A stretch of DNA of 64,000 nucleotides from Montifringilla adamsi (taxonomy: Eukaryota > Chordata > Aves > Passeriformes > Passeridae). Both the position numbers and the translations under genes were made by a program. This document shows, one piece after another, positions 13,616-26,918 of this stretch. Location of the stretch: assembly GCA_017590115.1 (NCBI GenBank), contig JAGGNK010006626.1, positions 521,269 through 585,268 of the forward strand, given 5' to 3'. How positions within the stretch are numbered: the first letter of the stretch is position 1; each line of letters starts with the position of its first letter. The notes beneath the pieces were generated by a model, which was not told the DNA's origin, did no database searches, and saw only the letters and a program-made list of their open reading frames with translations.

Positions 13616-16600
13616 TTTTATAATTCTAACTTGTAAAAGCCTAAAGCAAAAAAATCTGAATTAAAATGTTATTTTTATTAGTTAAAAATTTTTATATAAT
13701 TAAGAGTCATGAATCTCTTTAAGTTCTTGAGCTACTTACGAGAATATGTAAGAAAAGAGTTTCCTCCCAGTAATATGGGGAGAGATGGTAATTTCAGCAG
13801 TGCACAGACTATAAAGAAGACCCACATGTTTCAGTGAAGTTACTACCTCTAGCACAGCACCATACTATTTAGAATGCCATTTTTAGTAAGGGAAACATAC
13901 AGGAACAAAGTTTTTTGGACTGCCAAACAATCTGCTTAATTGACCCAAGACATAACCAAAAATAGAATTGCAAAACATCACAATTCTCCTGACCAAGTGC
14001 ATCTCATACTATTGCTATTGTTTTATGCTTGGTTTTTTTAACCACTAAATAATTAACAGTCATAACCAAAATGTGACTAAGATAGAATAGCTTCAAAACC
14101 AGTCTTGGTCAAAGACCAATAAACACTTCCATGGCCTAAAAGACTGCATTTCACACATCTGAAAAATTCCTTGGGTTTTGAAGTACAATTTCTTGTTCTT
14201 TACTGATTTCAAACACACTGTTCACAATTGCGTAACATATTTCACTCTGCTTTGGCAGGTGGTTGAAAGAGCTCATAGGGTAGAAATTTCTTCTGAAAGA
14301 ATCTGGACAATGAACATTTGTCAGCATTACTTATGACCTTGCAATTTCTAAGCAGGACTAACTGTCCTAAAATAACAATATAAGCAAATACCTTTCATTA
14401 CAGCTAAATTAATGTGCAAGCTAAGGAACTGCCTGTACCTTTTCCTGCCTATTTATCCAATCACTTAGCACTCCCTTTTTCAAGCTGCTGAGAGTAATAA
14501 ATGAGAGATTTACATGGGTCTGGCTGAAGTAGTGTGAAGGCAATCCAAATGTAACCTCAGTGCTATCCAAAGAGCCATCTTAAAAGGTCTGAAAAAGAAT
14601 CACATACATTTGGAAGCTGAATGTTATCAGCTCCCAAAAATACAAATTCTGCAGTTTTCAGAACACAACCTGAACAAAATGTTCAGAAATAACAAAAATA
14701 TTAACTTTAATAATTTACACCTGATGTCCTAACATAATGTTACAAGTACCTACAGCAGCATTTTGATTCAAACAGCAGTACTGGATAGTCATTTATTCTG
14801 CAACTCACTACGAAGTTAATTTTAAAACAAAGTTTTGTTACTTGCCATATGGAAAAGAAAAAATGAATTTTAACAGTTTCTATCCTTCCTGCCCTGACCT
14901 TAAGGCATCTTGTCCTCCAAGATCATAACTGCATTAATTCTCAGCTTATTGACAGTGAAACAGTTAACTTCATGGACTAAGCTAACTTCTATTATCTTCT
15001 TGGTACTTCCTAGTAAGTTGCTTATATGTCTGACTATTACGCAGACTCATATTTCCCTGGTGTGAGCCTTACTCTATGCAGACCTAGGAGTCTTCCCAGA
15101 AAAGACATGTTGGTCAACATGTACTTAAAACTCCAAAACATGCAAAAAACCTGTAAGTCATTTAGGGACTATGTCTCAACTTCAGAAAAAATCCAAACAA
15201 AAACATGAAAAAATATTTTTGTTAAATGATCTGAATATTCTTCATTGTCCATTAGACTGATCAGGATTTGACACTCCAGTTAGTCTTATACCAAATCTAA
15301 AGCCATTACTAAGAGTTCCAAAATTTCATCATTTGTGAGTGAGTAACAAGTCTGGTTACACAAATTCCAGACAACCAAAATTACATCTCACTGCTAAGAT
15401 ATGCTACTGACAACATTTTCAATTTTTTTAAAACAACGAAAGATCAGAAATTATCTCACTCTTCTGAAAATCACTTGGGGAGGGGGCAAGTGGGGAAGGG
15501 AGCCGGTGGCAAGGTCAGAATTAAAAACAGGGAAAAATTAAATAAGTATTTGGTTTGAAACAATTCAATATTTCATGGTTTTTGTTTCTAGGTATGTAAG
15601 TATTTTTAATTAAATCTCTTATTCCTAAGAACTAACTTGCTTTTGCAAGGGAAAAACATCTCTCCATTTATTCACAGACCTGCTTTTGTACCTGTTATGA
15701 ACAAGTGTTTTCACAGCATCCCTCCAAAACTGATACGAGACTCAAAGATCGTTAATAGATTCATGCAGTTTAATTGCTAAAAACAATGTCAGTCACTGTA
15801 GCAACTTCTGTAACAAGGACACATATCTTCTTCTACTTGGAGAAATATTAACTATAATAATTGCCTAAACAGAGAATTGTCCTGAATGACAACTATGTTC
15901 TGAGAGACAATAAAAAGCTTTCAATTCCAAATTATAGAAGTTACAATGATTGCTCATTAAATATATATATATATATACACAACCTATCCCTTTTTCTGCA
16001 GTACCCAGGACACAAGTGTATCTTGCCAGCAAACTGCAATATCACATGCCCTAAAACTCAGACTGCAGACTAACAGTAAACTGTCAAACTCTGAAAACAC
16101 ATGAAGGTACTGATTCAAAATTATTGTGGACTTAAGCTGTGGGGACATATTCAGGATAGTCTGTTTGCCCAAGAAAAGCTTGGGCAGAAAAAACAGGTAA
16201 TTAACTATTTCCAGTCAAGTGAAGATTTCTTTGTCAGGGGCAGGCAGGCCGGAATCTAGAAACCGAGAATCTAGAAATCATGTCTAATAGCCTAAATCTA
16301 ATCCAAAATTCTATAGAAAGAAAGATGGTCTACCATCCAATCTGGAGAAAAATGCAAGGTGTGACTAGCAGTGCATTAAAAGAGCATTAAAGCAGGAAAG
16401 GGCACAAAATAATGATTCTGCTTTCAAAGTCACCACAGAAAGAAATTTGATTCTGGGAGAATCTACTCCTCAGTGCTCATCACCTTTTAACAGATCACCA
16501 ATCCCAGGGGCAGATAGCTGATAGCTTTTAGTAAAGCAGCCACAGATTGCTGTTTGAGAATATATCACAGGTATCAAGTACAAAACATCACAAAACATCA

Positions 16601-16852
16601 GAGGAGCACACTGTAGTTGTAATTTCTGTTTGGGAGGCTGAACAGCATTTATGTTTTCATTTTATCAGATCACAAATAGAAAGAAAAACTCAAACAGTAA
16701 AACTAAATCCATGAAGAACAGCAGAAGATGCATCTGAAGCATATTTATAAAAAATAAGCATGTAGCATTCTTTTCTGCTTTGTGGAAGCTATCACTGAAT
16801 ACTATAAAAAGCTTGCTTAAGATTGTCTTTTCTGATTTAACTGTTCTCTTTC

Positions 16853-16895
16853 AAAAAAAAAAAAAAAAAAAAAACCCAAAAAAAAAAAACCCAAA
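16853..16895. repeat. A-rich low-complexity tract
   Basis: Two long A runs are interrupted by CCC triplets. It may be a decayed retroposon tail or simple sequence. No adjacent element is recognised. Confidence 0.8.
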
Positions 16896-17257
16896 TTTTT
16901 TTTCTGACTAGGATTTTTGTATACAGGCCTTTCAGGTAAGTAGTTAGAATTCTCACTTTGCTCTTTATTCAGTCTTGGGTGGAATACACTCTTTAAATCT
17001 GATTGGCATGGTCACTCCACTTTCACTGGTAGGAAGGGAATGGTGATGCTGAGGATCAGTACTAAAGTCCACTGGGTTGGTGAAAAGATTCACTTTAAGG
17101 GAGCTCTGGTTCAAGTCAAGCATGTAGAATAATCTGGGTTAAGTTAGAATTTGAAAATATGCTTTTGTATTTTCTGTGTATGTGTTAGGACCCTTGGGAA
17201 ATGTTACCAGTCTAATGATGAGCTTCTGTATGGGCAGAAGAAAAGAAGTATAAACAC

Positions 17258-17281
17258 TTTTTTTTTTTTTTTTTTTAAATT

Positions 17282-17312
<31 letters not shown>
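17258..17312. repeat. Oligo(T)-oligo(A) inverted low-complexity tract
   Basis: A run of 19 T is followed, after a short T-rich spacer, by a run of 23 A. The two arms are complementary and could form a hairpin. Tracts like this are also prone to length error in sequencing. Confidence 0.8.
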
Positions 17313-20300
17313 CACCAAACAAACAAAACCACAAATGAACAAGCAAAAAAAAAAAACCTACCACAAACCAAAAATCTTTCCATGTGTCCAATAATGCTAC
17401 TTCAAATCTGTATCATAAAACAGAATTGCAATTACAATATGGGCATATTTCTAAACCTGGTTCTTATTTCCATCTGTAACTTGCTAAATTGTCTTACTGT
17501 GGAAAGTAGAGGAAAGGTATGAAGAAAGTGTGGATACGGTTTTTCAATGACCAGGCTGCACAAAAGCAGAAGAATCCAGACTACCCTAATCTGCTATATA
17601 AAGGGCTAAAAGAAAAAGCACATGGTGTAGAAGTCTGTGGATGGTATAAAAAAATGTCTTTGGCATAAGTTCTAAGAATAGTGAAGAGATAGTAAGCCCT
17701 CTTTTTCTTGTTGCCCTGAGTTCAGGGGACGCAGACATCTGCAGCATCACATGGACAAGACACTAACATTCAAAACTGTAAGACTGTAACTTTATATGAC
17801 CCAAGCACACTTGCAGTAAAATTCAATTTCCGAGTGAATTTCAATAACATGCATGTGAAAAGCATGCATTTAAATACTGCACTTCATATTGAAAAGGATT
17901 TACAGGTTATTTGCATTTATGCCTGTAGTGGCACAATCAGACCTTTTAGCAGAAAAGAACCCATAGTAAGAGATCCTGTTTGGATACAACAAGTGCAGAG
18001 TATCAACACAACTGAACATGTAAGTTTCACACAGAGAATTTTCACCTTGTCATGAACATAACTCAGTCAAAATCATAAGACTAAAGATTTGGCAATCAGG
18101 CCCTGTTAGGTGCAAGCTGAGGAGTGAAGGGTGGAGGAGTATGAGGGGGCATAACAAGTATTTCAATACTAATGCACACAGCGGTTCACAGAAAAAAAAT
18201 GTTATCAATCAGCCATAGCAAAGACTGAGGCAAGCAAGAATGTAACAGTTAAACAGAAATTTCGTCAGAATATGACAATTGATACTCATGTTCTAATGAG
18301 CAGTGGGAGTCAGGATCAATTCCATACTGTAAAAAAAGGGAACCTTAAATACAGATGACCTAGCACCTTGGTGACTCAAAGGGAAGAGTGCCATCTACTG
18401 AGACAATAACTTAATTATAATACAACCAGCAAATCCTACTTTTGTCATGAAACAGAAAAGGAGTTTTAAAAGCAATATTTAAGTGCCTTCTAAATCCTAT
18501 TGAAAATCTAAGCTTTTTATTTTGAACTATTACTACAATTTACATGATGGTGGTTCTGTGTTCTTAGCAGGCTAGTGTTTTAGCTGAATTAATACTTAAA
18601 ATACACCTGAATGGCTTCTAAGGCCTCTATTTCTAAATAATCTAGGAGTTTTAGTTTCCAAGTACAAGATGTCACTTTCTGAATATTCTGCCTCTTAAAA
18701 AAGTCTCATATCTGGACACAGAAACACGAAGATACTCAAAGTGACAACTGAAAAAGGCCTTTTTATTTTCTTTCATATAAGATTCTGGTATTCGGTGTAA
18801 CAATGTTGGAGAAAAAAAAAAAAAACAACAAACAAAAAAAAAACCCCAAAAAACATAAAGAAGCAGTTACAGAAGATATTCTGAATTTGTTTGATCTTTA
18901 GGTTAATAAACTTGTTGATAATCAACCTGAAGCACACTCTTCATCTACTTATTATTAAATTAACTACTTCTAGAAACATATGCAGTAGTCAAAGAAAAGT
19001 ATGTGTTTGACACTCTTTGCCAAGTATACCAGAATATTATTTGAGTACTGATTTCAAATTCTTTAACTTAAATTGTATAATGCAAGTGATTGGTTTGTGA
19101 ACCAATTCCTCCTGTGCTTTATCTATTTGCTAAGTATACAACACAACATGAAATCTGGTCAGTGAAAAGTATTAGAAATGGAGCACAAACTGCACTGTCA
19201 ATGTTTCTTTAAAGGTCATAGGTATACCTTAAATTTTTTTCTTCAATACAGAATAGTAAAAAAATAGCAAACTGTCTTACTGGAAACCCTTGCCAAACTT
19301 AAAATCTGCATGAAAACTATTACAATACTTGTATAATGTTCAATTTCTACTTTCTCACCTCGCTGGTTTCATTTTTCAAATAGCTTGCCTCATTTGTGTT
19401 TTACTTTCTTAATGGGAAAACACATCCAAATGCATACACATGGTAGTTTACTCAAGTATAATAAACCACAGCTTTATGATGTCTATTTTTAAAAAATTCA
19501 AAAAATTTCATCTGTGGAAAACAAAACTTCAGAAATCTGACCATGTTTCTACAGTTACCTAAAAAAAGCTGTATTTGAAATATGAAGCAATCATGAGCTG
19601 GCATTCTTGGATTTAACCTCACCAAATGTAACAGGAAATTACTTGGTAACTATTTGGAAAAAAATAGATGCATGGAGTAGGAGCTCATCAAGACTTTGGG
19701 TTGAGAGCAACTATAAAATTATTTCTCATATAGTGTTCAGGGAGTGTATAGCACTGAAAAACTAGAATTTCTCAACTTGATTTCAGCTTATAAAACTGAC
19801 ATAATTCCTAACAACCATATATGCTGTGACATATTAAGGGCAAAAGGACAGTTTAAAAAGAGTAAGATATTTTGGTAGATTACATAAATTATGTACTTAC
19901 CAACAAACTGAGTTCTTCAAGATACTTTATCCAAATGCAAATTTTCATAAAAATACTACTACTGATATGATTATGGAATTTTTTTTGCCCTAGTATTGAC
20001 AAGCAACCATTCTCTTTCTGGTTTGTACTGACTTGGTATGATTTCCCATGCTGCACTCACTTCAACAATTTTCCCTAATTTTCAAAATCAAGGTTGTGAA
20101 GATTTAGGAAGGAGAAAGCAGGATGGGAGAACATGGTGCATCAGTGTAAAATCTGATGCACGGTAAATACCAGTAGTAATTTTGCTTCCTTCTCATAGTG
20201 CTGTCAATACATATGACCTTTGCTATAGAGGACTCCTGCACTGAGTTTCTGGAGACTATTTCTGGGATCCAGGGCAATAGAAACTGTGTGCCTCTACTCA

Positions 20301-20361
20301 GAGCCTCATCCATCCCAAGAAATTACCCAGTGTTCACAGTGAACACCTATCCCTCTGTTAG

Positions 20362-21660
20362 AGACCATAGTGTGATTTGGATTGGAGGGGAACTTAAAGA
20401 TCACCTAGTTCCAACCCCACTGCTCTCAGCAGGGAGCCCTTCCACTAGATCAGTTTGCTCAGGGTGCAAGCTGGCCTTGAACATCTCCAGGGACGGGACA
20501 CCAGATACGTCTGCGCAACGTGTTTCTAGTGCCTCACCACAGTGAATAAAGAATTTCCTCCATGTATCTAAGATAATCTAAGATAATCTACTCTCCTTCA
20601 CTTTAAAACTATTCCCCCTTTCCCTATCACTACATGCTCTAGTAAAAAGTCCCTCTCAAGCTCTCATAGCCTCCTTTTCGTTACTGGAAGGATGCAGTAA
20701 AGTCTGACTGGGCATTGTCCTTACAGAATAAACAACCTCTGAGCCTTTTCTCATAGGAGAGGTTTTTTGTTCCTCTAGATGTCTTAATGGTCTGTCTCTG
20801 GACTCACTCCTGTCCTTTCTGCTCTGAGGACCTCAGAGCTGGAAGCAATACTCCCCGTGAGATGTTAAAGAGCAGAGCAGAGCAGCAGAATCACCTCCAT
20901 CAACCCACTGTCCACATCTTTTGATGCAACCCAGGGCACATTTGGCTTTCTGGAATCCAAATGCACATTGCTGGGTCATGTCCAGCTTCTCATCCAGTCC
21001 CAAGTCCCTCTTGCCAGGACTGCTCTCAATCCCTTCATTCCCTTGCCTGTGTTGATACAGGGGTTGCTGTGACCCAGGTGCAACACCTTATAATTGGCCT
21101 TGTTGGATCTTCTGATGTTCACATGGGTCCACTTTTCCAGCTTGTCCAAAGCCCTCTGGATGGCACTCCATCCTTCAGGTGTGTCAACAGCACCACTCAG
21201 CTTGGGGTCATCTGCAAATTTGCTGAGGGAGCACTCAATCCATTTGTCTGAAGACATTAAATAACACTTGAAGACATTAAATAACCATGGTGCCAATATG
21301 GACCCCTGAGGGCACCACTTGTCTGATGTCCATCGGAACTCTGAGCCATTGACCACTCCCCTCTGGATGTGATCATCCAACCAGTTCCCTGTCCACTGTA
21401 CAGTACACACCTCAAATCCATCTCTGTCCAGTCTAGCAAGAAGGATGTTGCAAGGGACCATGTCAAAGGCTTTACAGGGTCCACATAAATGACATCTGTA
21501 GCTCTTCCCTTACCCACTCATGTAGTCACTCCCTTCTAAAAAGCCATTGGTCCAGGGGGACTTTTTTCCATTCACCAGGTACTTAATGTGACTGGCACGA
21601 CTGGCCAACTCTCTCTGAGGTGCATCTCATCAAATCCTATAGATTTATGTATGGTCAAGT
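20362..21660 (-). mobile_element. CR1 LINE, 5'-truncated, with reverse transcriptase remnant
   Basis: Reading on the minus strand, 21461-20976 keeps a 161-residue open frame with CR1 reverse transcriptase features. These are a 'PQGSILAPWLFNVF' segment (family consensus PQGSxLGPxLFNIF), 'LSKFADDPKLSGAVDTPEG' (the FADD catalytic box, with proline in place of the usual threonine) and 'LHLGHSNP'. The 3' UTR follows, running to about 20362. The 5' part of the element is missing and the right boundary is approximate. The long frame makes it the best-preserved CR1 copy in the window. It is not an independent gene and lies in the same orientation as ADAMTS6. Confidence 0.92.
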
Positions 21661-22144
21661 TATTCATTTGTCACAAACTTGAATTTCACTTAGAGTGGGA
21701 AGAACTTTGCTACCCCAGTCCTTGTTTTGCGGTCCATGACAGACATGGAAATATTCTTCAAGAGAGCTACCATAGCGTGCACAGTAGAATGAGTTCTGAA
21801 ATGTAAGGCAAGGTCTTCCTTAGCAGACCACTGTCCATTTGGTAATTTTAGCTAAATTACTGTTATTCCAGATCTTTCAGCTATAAAGACAAGTAGCAGC
21901 AAAGAAATTTGTTTGGTTTTAGTAAGTTTAGTCATATATAAGTGAAACTCTTCACACCAATTAAGTAAAAGACATTACAACAAATACATAGTAGGCTAAG
22001 AGCAGGGAGGTTTGCCCTTTTAGAAGAAGAAAATGGCCTGTCTCAACCTAGGCCAATTAGAAGGAAAGGAGACAGACTGCTGTTAATGAGTGGGGAGGTC
22101 TTAGACATGTGGGTTAGGGCAATGCCAAGCACAAATACAGGCTG
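21661..22144. other. Intronic sequence: no recognised feature
   Basis: A short stretch between two CR1 elements. Nothing specific is seen. Confidence 0.55.
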
Positions 22145-22570
22145 GGTGAAGAATTAATTGAGTAGCCCTGAGAAGCACTTAGGGATACTGGTGGCTGAGA
22201 GGCTGGACATGACCCAGCCATGGGCACTCAGCCCAGAAAGCCACACGTGTCCTGGGCTGCTTCCAAAGCAGTGTGGGCAGCAGGGCCAGGGAGGGGATTC
22301 TGCCCCTCTGCTCTGCTCTGCTGAGACCCCACCTGCAGGGCTGCAGCAGCTCTGGGGCCCCAGCACAGGAAGGACACGGACCTGATGGAGCAAGTCTAGA
22401 AGAGGCCACAAAAATGATTAGAGGGATGGAGCACGTCTCTTGGAGGACAGGCTGCGAGAGTGGAAAAGACAAGGTTTTGCGAATACTTTACTGCAGCCCT
22501 CCAGTACCTAAAAAGAAAGCTGGAGAGAGACTTTTTACAAGAGCTTGTTGTGATAGGAGAAGAGGTAATG
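22145..22570 (+). mobile_element. CR1 LINE fragment
   Basis: A GC-rich island in the AT-rich intron whose wording is typical of the CR1 region before the 3' UTR: 'gctggacatgacccagccatgggcactcagcccagaaagcc', then 'atgattagagggatggagcac' and 'ggaggacaggctgcgagag'. The plus-strand element breaks off near 22570 before a 3' tail is reached. Several short frames on both strands are by-products of its GC content. Confidence 0.85.
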
Positions 22571-25500
22571 TATGAACTGCTTAAATGTATGAGATAGTCA
22601 TGACCTTTTCTCTGTTGCATCTTCATAATTCCCTTTATTCAAAATACTACACTAAACTGCCACTTATATATATATATGTATGTATCTTTGACATTGTGTT
22701 ACCAAACACAAAATCTTTGTTTTTTCATTATACTATTTTCTTTAATTTCTGTCCAGTTTTTAATCTAGCATCTTACACAGTAGTTTACCTAACAGTATTT
22801 GACACAATGGAAACAGCAATTCCAGAACTAAAGCGTTTTACTGTGAGCTAGAAGAAACCACACACACTGAAAGAGTAAAGCTAAAAGATAACTTGGGGAA
22901 ACAGGTCCACTTAAACTGATTAAGTATCAAGTGATCAAGTGAAAAAGTTGTCTCTGAAAACACACACAGATAAATTCCATCATATGCTTGTCATTTACAA
23001 AAATTAAATACATTTACTAGCGTCTGAAATCCAAAATTCAGGCACTCATAAGAAGGAGGTTCACACACTGAGGACTGTACATTGTCTTAGTATAAAAAAA
23101 TTTTTCCTCTGAGCCTCTGAACAGGCTTTACAGACTGCATATTTCTAACTATGTAGAAACAAGGGACAACAGTATTTCCAAAGTTGAAGACAATCATCTA
23201 ACAGAAAGGTTGCAATTCCTTAATGAAATACCCTATGGGAATGGAAAGAATTTTAAATGAGAAAAATCTGTCCCATTTGAACATGACTTCTCACTGCCAA
23301 ATCTTCCACAAGACTACAAGAGTAGCACAGGAACTAAACCCTTAGCCAAAGGACCTTGATGAACCTTTCAGTTTTGTGAGTTTTTATTATGTACCTATTG
23401 TTTCTAGAACTTAAAAAAATTTCCAAAGTACACGTTTATTTTACACTGCTATGGGTGCATGATTCCAAATAACTGTTTAACAATAGCGCAATTCTATTTC
23501 TACAGATGAGGTGATTTTAGAAACAGGACACTAAAACACATCTGTATCACCAGTCCCACAAAACATTGCTCCAGACTACCTCACAGAAAATACTTTTATA
23601 CAGCTGCACCAGACACTTGGGACACAAGTGATTTAAGATTTTTTTAGAAGAAGACTCTCTTCAACACACAATGAGGGAGCAAAGGATACATCTGAATCTC
23701 AAGGATGGTGGAAGAGCTTATGGCATACAGTATTTGCAAGATACAAGAAGGTCAGTAACAATGACCTCTAACAAAAGAAGGCACAGTGAAATAGCATCAC
23801 TGAAATAGCAGAAATAATTTACAGGCTTAAAGAAAATACCATTAACATTTTTATTCTCTTTCCTCATTCTACAGAAGTGATATAACTTGAACTCAAGCAT
23901 GACAGGGGAAAAAAACCCATGAAGTTGGGAGAAATGCTGTTTTTAAATAACACTATGACATTGTAAAAGAAGTTCTAAGTATTACATTTTGTTTTAAGAG
24001 TGACGCTTTGGTGATTCAGGCTGAGGAATCTGCATGGTTTTGTTGGGTTTAAAGTGTGGAAGGAAAAAGTGGTTTTGGTGTCATTCCCCAGACATGCATA
24101 CACACAAAATGTTCTTTTGTTCCTCCCACTCCCTTCCATACACTAAATCTAGTTGTTATCACCTATAAGCAAGAAGAAAGTACTCTGCCCTCTAAGTGGC
24201 CTAAATACTTCAATATGATATACTCATGCAGAGTTAGTTTTTAGATATATATAGTTGTGCAGAGCCAAGTTAATATTTAAGGCACTTGGCATAAGTATTA
24301 GAGTTTGACTTAGAGATCAAAATACAGGACTGCAGCCATAGTAAATACTCTTCCTGATAACTCACTAAGCAGAAACACTTAAAGAGAAGTTACATGTATA
24401 GAGGTCACAAAGGTTGATAAAATTATGTATTACAATTATATAATTATATATTATTCTGATGGCAGAAAGGCCTTTTGGATAAGGCAGAGAAAGATTAAAA
24501 TCTTCTTTCACAGCCAAAGCAGTCAGACTGCATCTGTGTGTCTCTAACAGCTCAATGTTTTAATATATTCTTTATTCTTCTAATGGTCAAAACAATTGCA
24601 ATTTGTCCATTACACATAAATAGATATATCAAATTTATTGAAATAAAACTGCTGCATGTAACAAATTATTTTTATACAACTAGAACGCAATATATTTCAC
24701 TGCACTGTGCTACCACAAAAAAAAAAAATCATACTGTGGTATAAAGGAAATTAAAGGAAATTTTAATCTTCAGGCAGGAAAATACATACTGAAAATAAAT
24801 ACCTCTCCTCTCTCTGAAAGAATGCAAGTTCTCCACTACACCCTTCCACACTAAAACACTTTATATATTCAGTGCTTGCCTGAATAAGTTTCAAGTAAAA
24901 GCTTCTATAAACTATTAAGAAAAGTGTATGTCAGTTTAGAGGAATGTACACTGATAAAATAGTTCAAAATAGAGGAAAAAATAGAGAATAATACAGAATA
25001 AACAGATAAGGTACAGAAGGAATTCTAGTCAAAATTAAAGGATACTTTCACCTTGCATGATGAAAGTAGATGAGAAGCGAGAGAGGCAAAGGTGACAAAA
25101 AAGTTCTTTTTTTAGTTTTGTTTTTAGCTGGTTAAGACTGGTCTTTGCAGATTACTTTGTAAAAAAAAGTAAATACAACATACTTTAGGAATTGCTCTGA
25201 AGATATAAATCAGGTATTTAAAATAATTTTTAAACATGGATTAAGGCTTGAGTCCACAAATCAGAGAGAAAGAGAAACAATTCTCACATAAAACCAGAAT
25301 GAGAAGACTACTATTGCAATATGTGCCGGAAAATTAGTGATAGTTGGGTGAATTTTGTAAGTCAAATAATCAGAAACATCTTCATGGAAGTTTGAGTTGA
25401 CAAGGGTTTTGTGTACTATATCTAATATTTTCTATTGTTATTTACCCAAGGGTTCCCTGCACTAGGTCTAATATTTTCTATTGTTAATTGCCACATTGCT

Positions 25501-26103
25501 GGAATTTACCATCCTAGCAGTGTATGAAAATAAATGTTAAAATAAAGCATGCACATCCCTGCTTATTTTAGTATTTGCTCCACTTATATAAGACCTCAGG
25601 TTTATGCTTACTATGCAAAACCTAAATATAAAGATCTTCTTGAGCATAAAAACACTTTTCATATAAAACAGTATTTTCCTATTTCTGATAGTTGATGCTG
25701 ATCATGACCAGTTTTCCAAGTCTAGTTCAACAGCATTTATAACTTAAATCCACTTCTCTCTGGATATAAAATCATTACAAAATGCAACAGCGCAAAAGTA
25801 CATGAAACATTCAGTACAAAGGATCTATACACAATTCAGTGCCAAATTATCAAATATTAGAATACCCATCTCTATTTGAGAAACTTTGACTCAATAAACC
25901 ATTCTAAATTGCTTGAATATAACTTGCCTATTAATCAAGTGACCAGTCATTACTCAAAATAAGATACATGCAAATTAATTTTTAAAAAAAATAATGCATT
26001 GATTAAATGTATTGATTAAATGTATTAGCTTGAGGTATCACTACCACACGTGTCAACGGTGGTGAGCCTTGGCAATGCACATACAACAATTTTGGGCTGT
26101 CTC
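22571..26103. other. Intronic sequence with short direct repeats
   Basis: AT-rich intron. It has a (TA)n/(TG)n run near 22665-22684 and an exact 20-bp direct repeat at 25421-25440 and 25467-25486. No exon or transposon is recognised. Confidence 0.55.
25421..25486. repeat. 20-bp direct repeat pair
   Basis: The 20-mer beginning tctaatattt occurs exactly at 25421-25440 and again at 25467-25486, 46 bp apart start to start. The flanks do not match. This looks like a local duplication. Confidence 0.8.
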
Positions 26104-26283
26104 CACAGTGTTCACAGAATCTCAGACCTTATGGATCACCCAGCTCCAACACCCCTGCAGTCACCAGGGACAGCTTCCACTGGACCGGATGCTCAAAGCT
26201 CCATCCAACCTAGCCTTGAACCCTTTCAGGTATGAGGCATTCACAGCTTTGCTGAGGAACACACAGCAGTGCCTCACCACTTA
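26104..26283 (-). mobile_element. CR1 LINE 3'-end fragment (first of a cluster of three)
   Basis: On the plus strand this reads as the reversed CR1 3' end: an 'acagaatctcaga' tail, then 'gatcacccagctccaacacc', 'ccatccaacctagccttgaaccc' and 'gcctcaccac'. It stops abruptly at 26283, where a different CR1 copy begins. Confidence 0.88.
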
Positions 26284-26918
26284 AAATGGATGGGACCTAT
26301 AAGGATCATTGAGACCAGCTCCATGCTCTGCACAGGACTCCCCAATAATTACACCATGTGCCCAAGAGCATTGTACAAACACTTCTTGAACTCTGGCAGA
26401 CTCAGTACTGTGATGATCACTTCCATGGAGAGTCTGTGCCAGTGTGCAACCATCCTCTGACTGAAGAAACTTTTTCTAATACCCAATCTAAACCTTATCT
26501 TTAATGCCATTTTTCTCTTGGGTCCTATAACTAGTCATCAGAGAGAAGAAATCAGTGTCAGACCCTCTGTTTCTCTCTGTAAGGAAGCTGTAGACCATGA
26601 TGAGTGACCCTCAGTCTCCTCCAGACCAACTGACCTCAGCTGCTCCTCATATGGCTTTTCCTCTATATCCTTCACCATCTTTGTAGCACTCCTTCAGACT
26701 CTCTCTAATACTTTAATATCTTTCTTATACTGTAGTACCCAAAACTGCCCCCAGCATCTGAGGTGAGACTGCCCCAGTGCAGAGCAGAGCAGGACAATCC
26801 TCTTCCCTTGCCCAGCTGGCCATGCTGTGTCTGAAGCCCCTAGGACACACTTGGCCCTCCTGGCTGCCAGGTCACACCGCTCACTCCTGTACCTACCCTC
26901 TTTCAGTTTAGAGACTCA
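26284..26918 (-). mobile_element. CR1 LINE 3' fragment (second of the cluster)
   Basis: This is a second reversed CR1, of a different subfamily wording from its neighbour: 'aataattacaccatgtgcccaagagcattgtacaaacacttcttgaactctgg', then 'tgactgaagaaactttttctaatacccaatctaaacc' and further 3' UTR sequence. It ends near 26918, where a third element's tail begins. Confidence 0.88.

Larger units (their letters stand above)
13616..20361. other. Intronic sequence with low-complexity A/T tracts
   Basis: AT-rich intron without an exon or a recognised transposon. It contains a (TA)n run at 15961-15977, an A-rich tract at 16853-16895, and a T19 run followed by an A23 run at 17258-17312 that could fold as an inverted repeat. 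There is another A-rich run near 18811-18845. Confidence 0.6.

Noticed and set aside
17258..17312. T19/A23 inverted repeat as a transcription terminator or small RNA hairpin
   Set aside because: It is pure homopolymer, common in introns and liable to length errors. No loop or conserved stem suggests function.
20198..20545. 115-codon plus-strand frame
   Set aside because: Its right part lies within the 3' UTR of the minus-strand CR1 element and is an antisense shadow of it.
22154..22575. Five overlapping frames of 75-100 codons
   Set aside because: They are by-products of the GC-rich CR1 fragment, present on both strands with no conserved domain.
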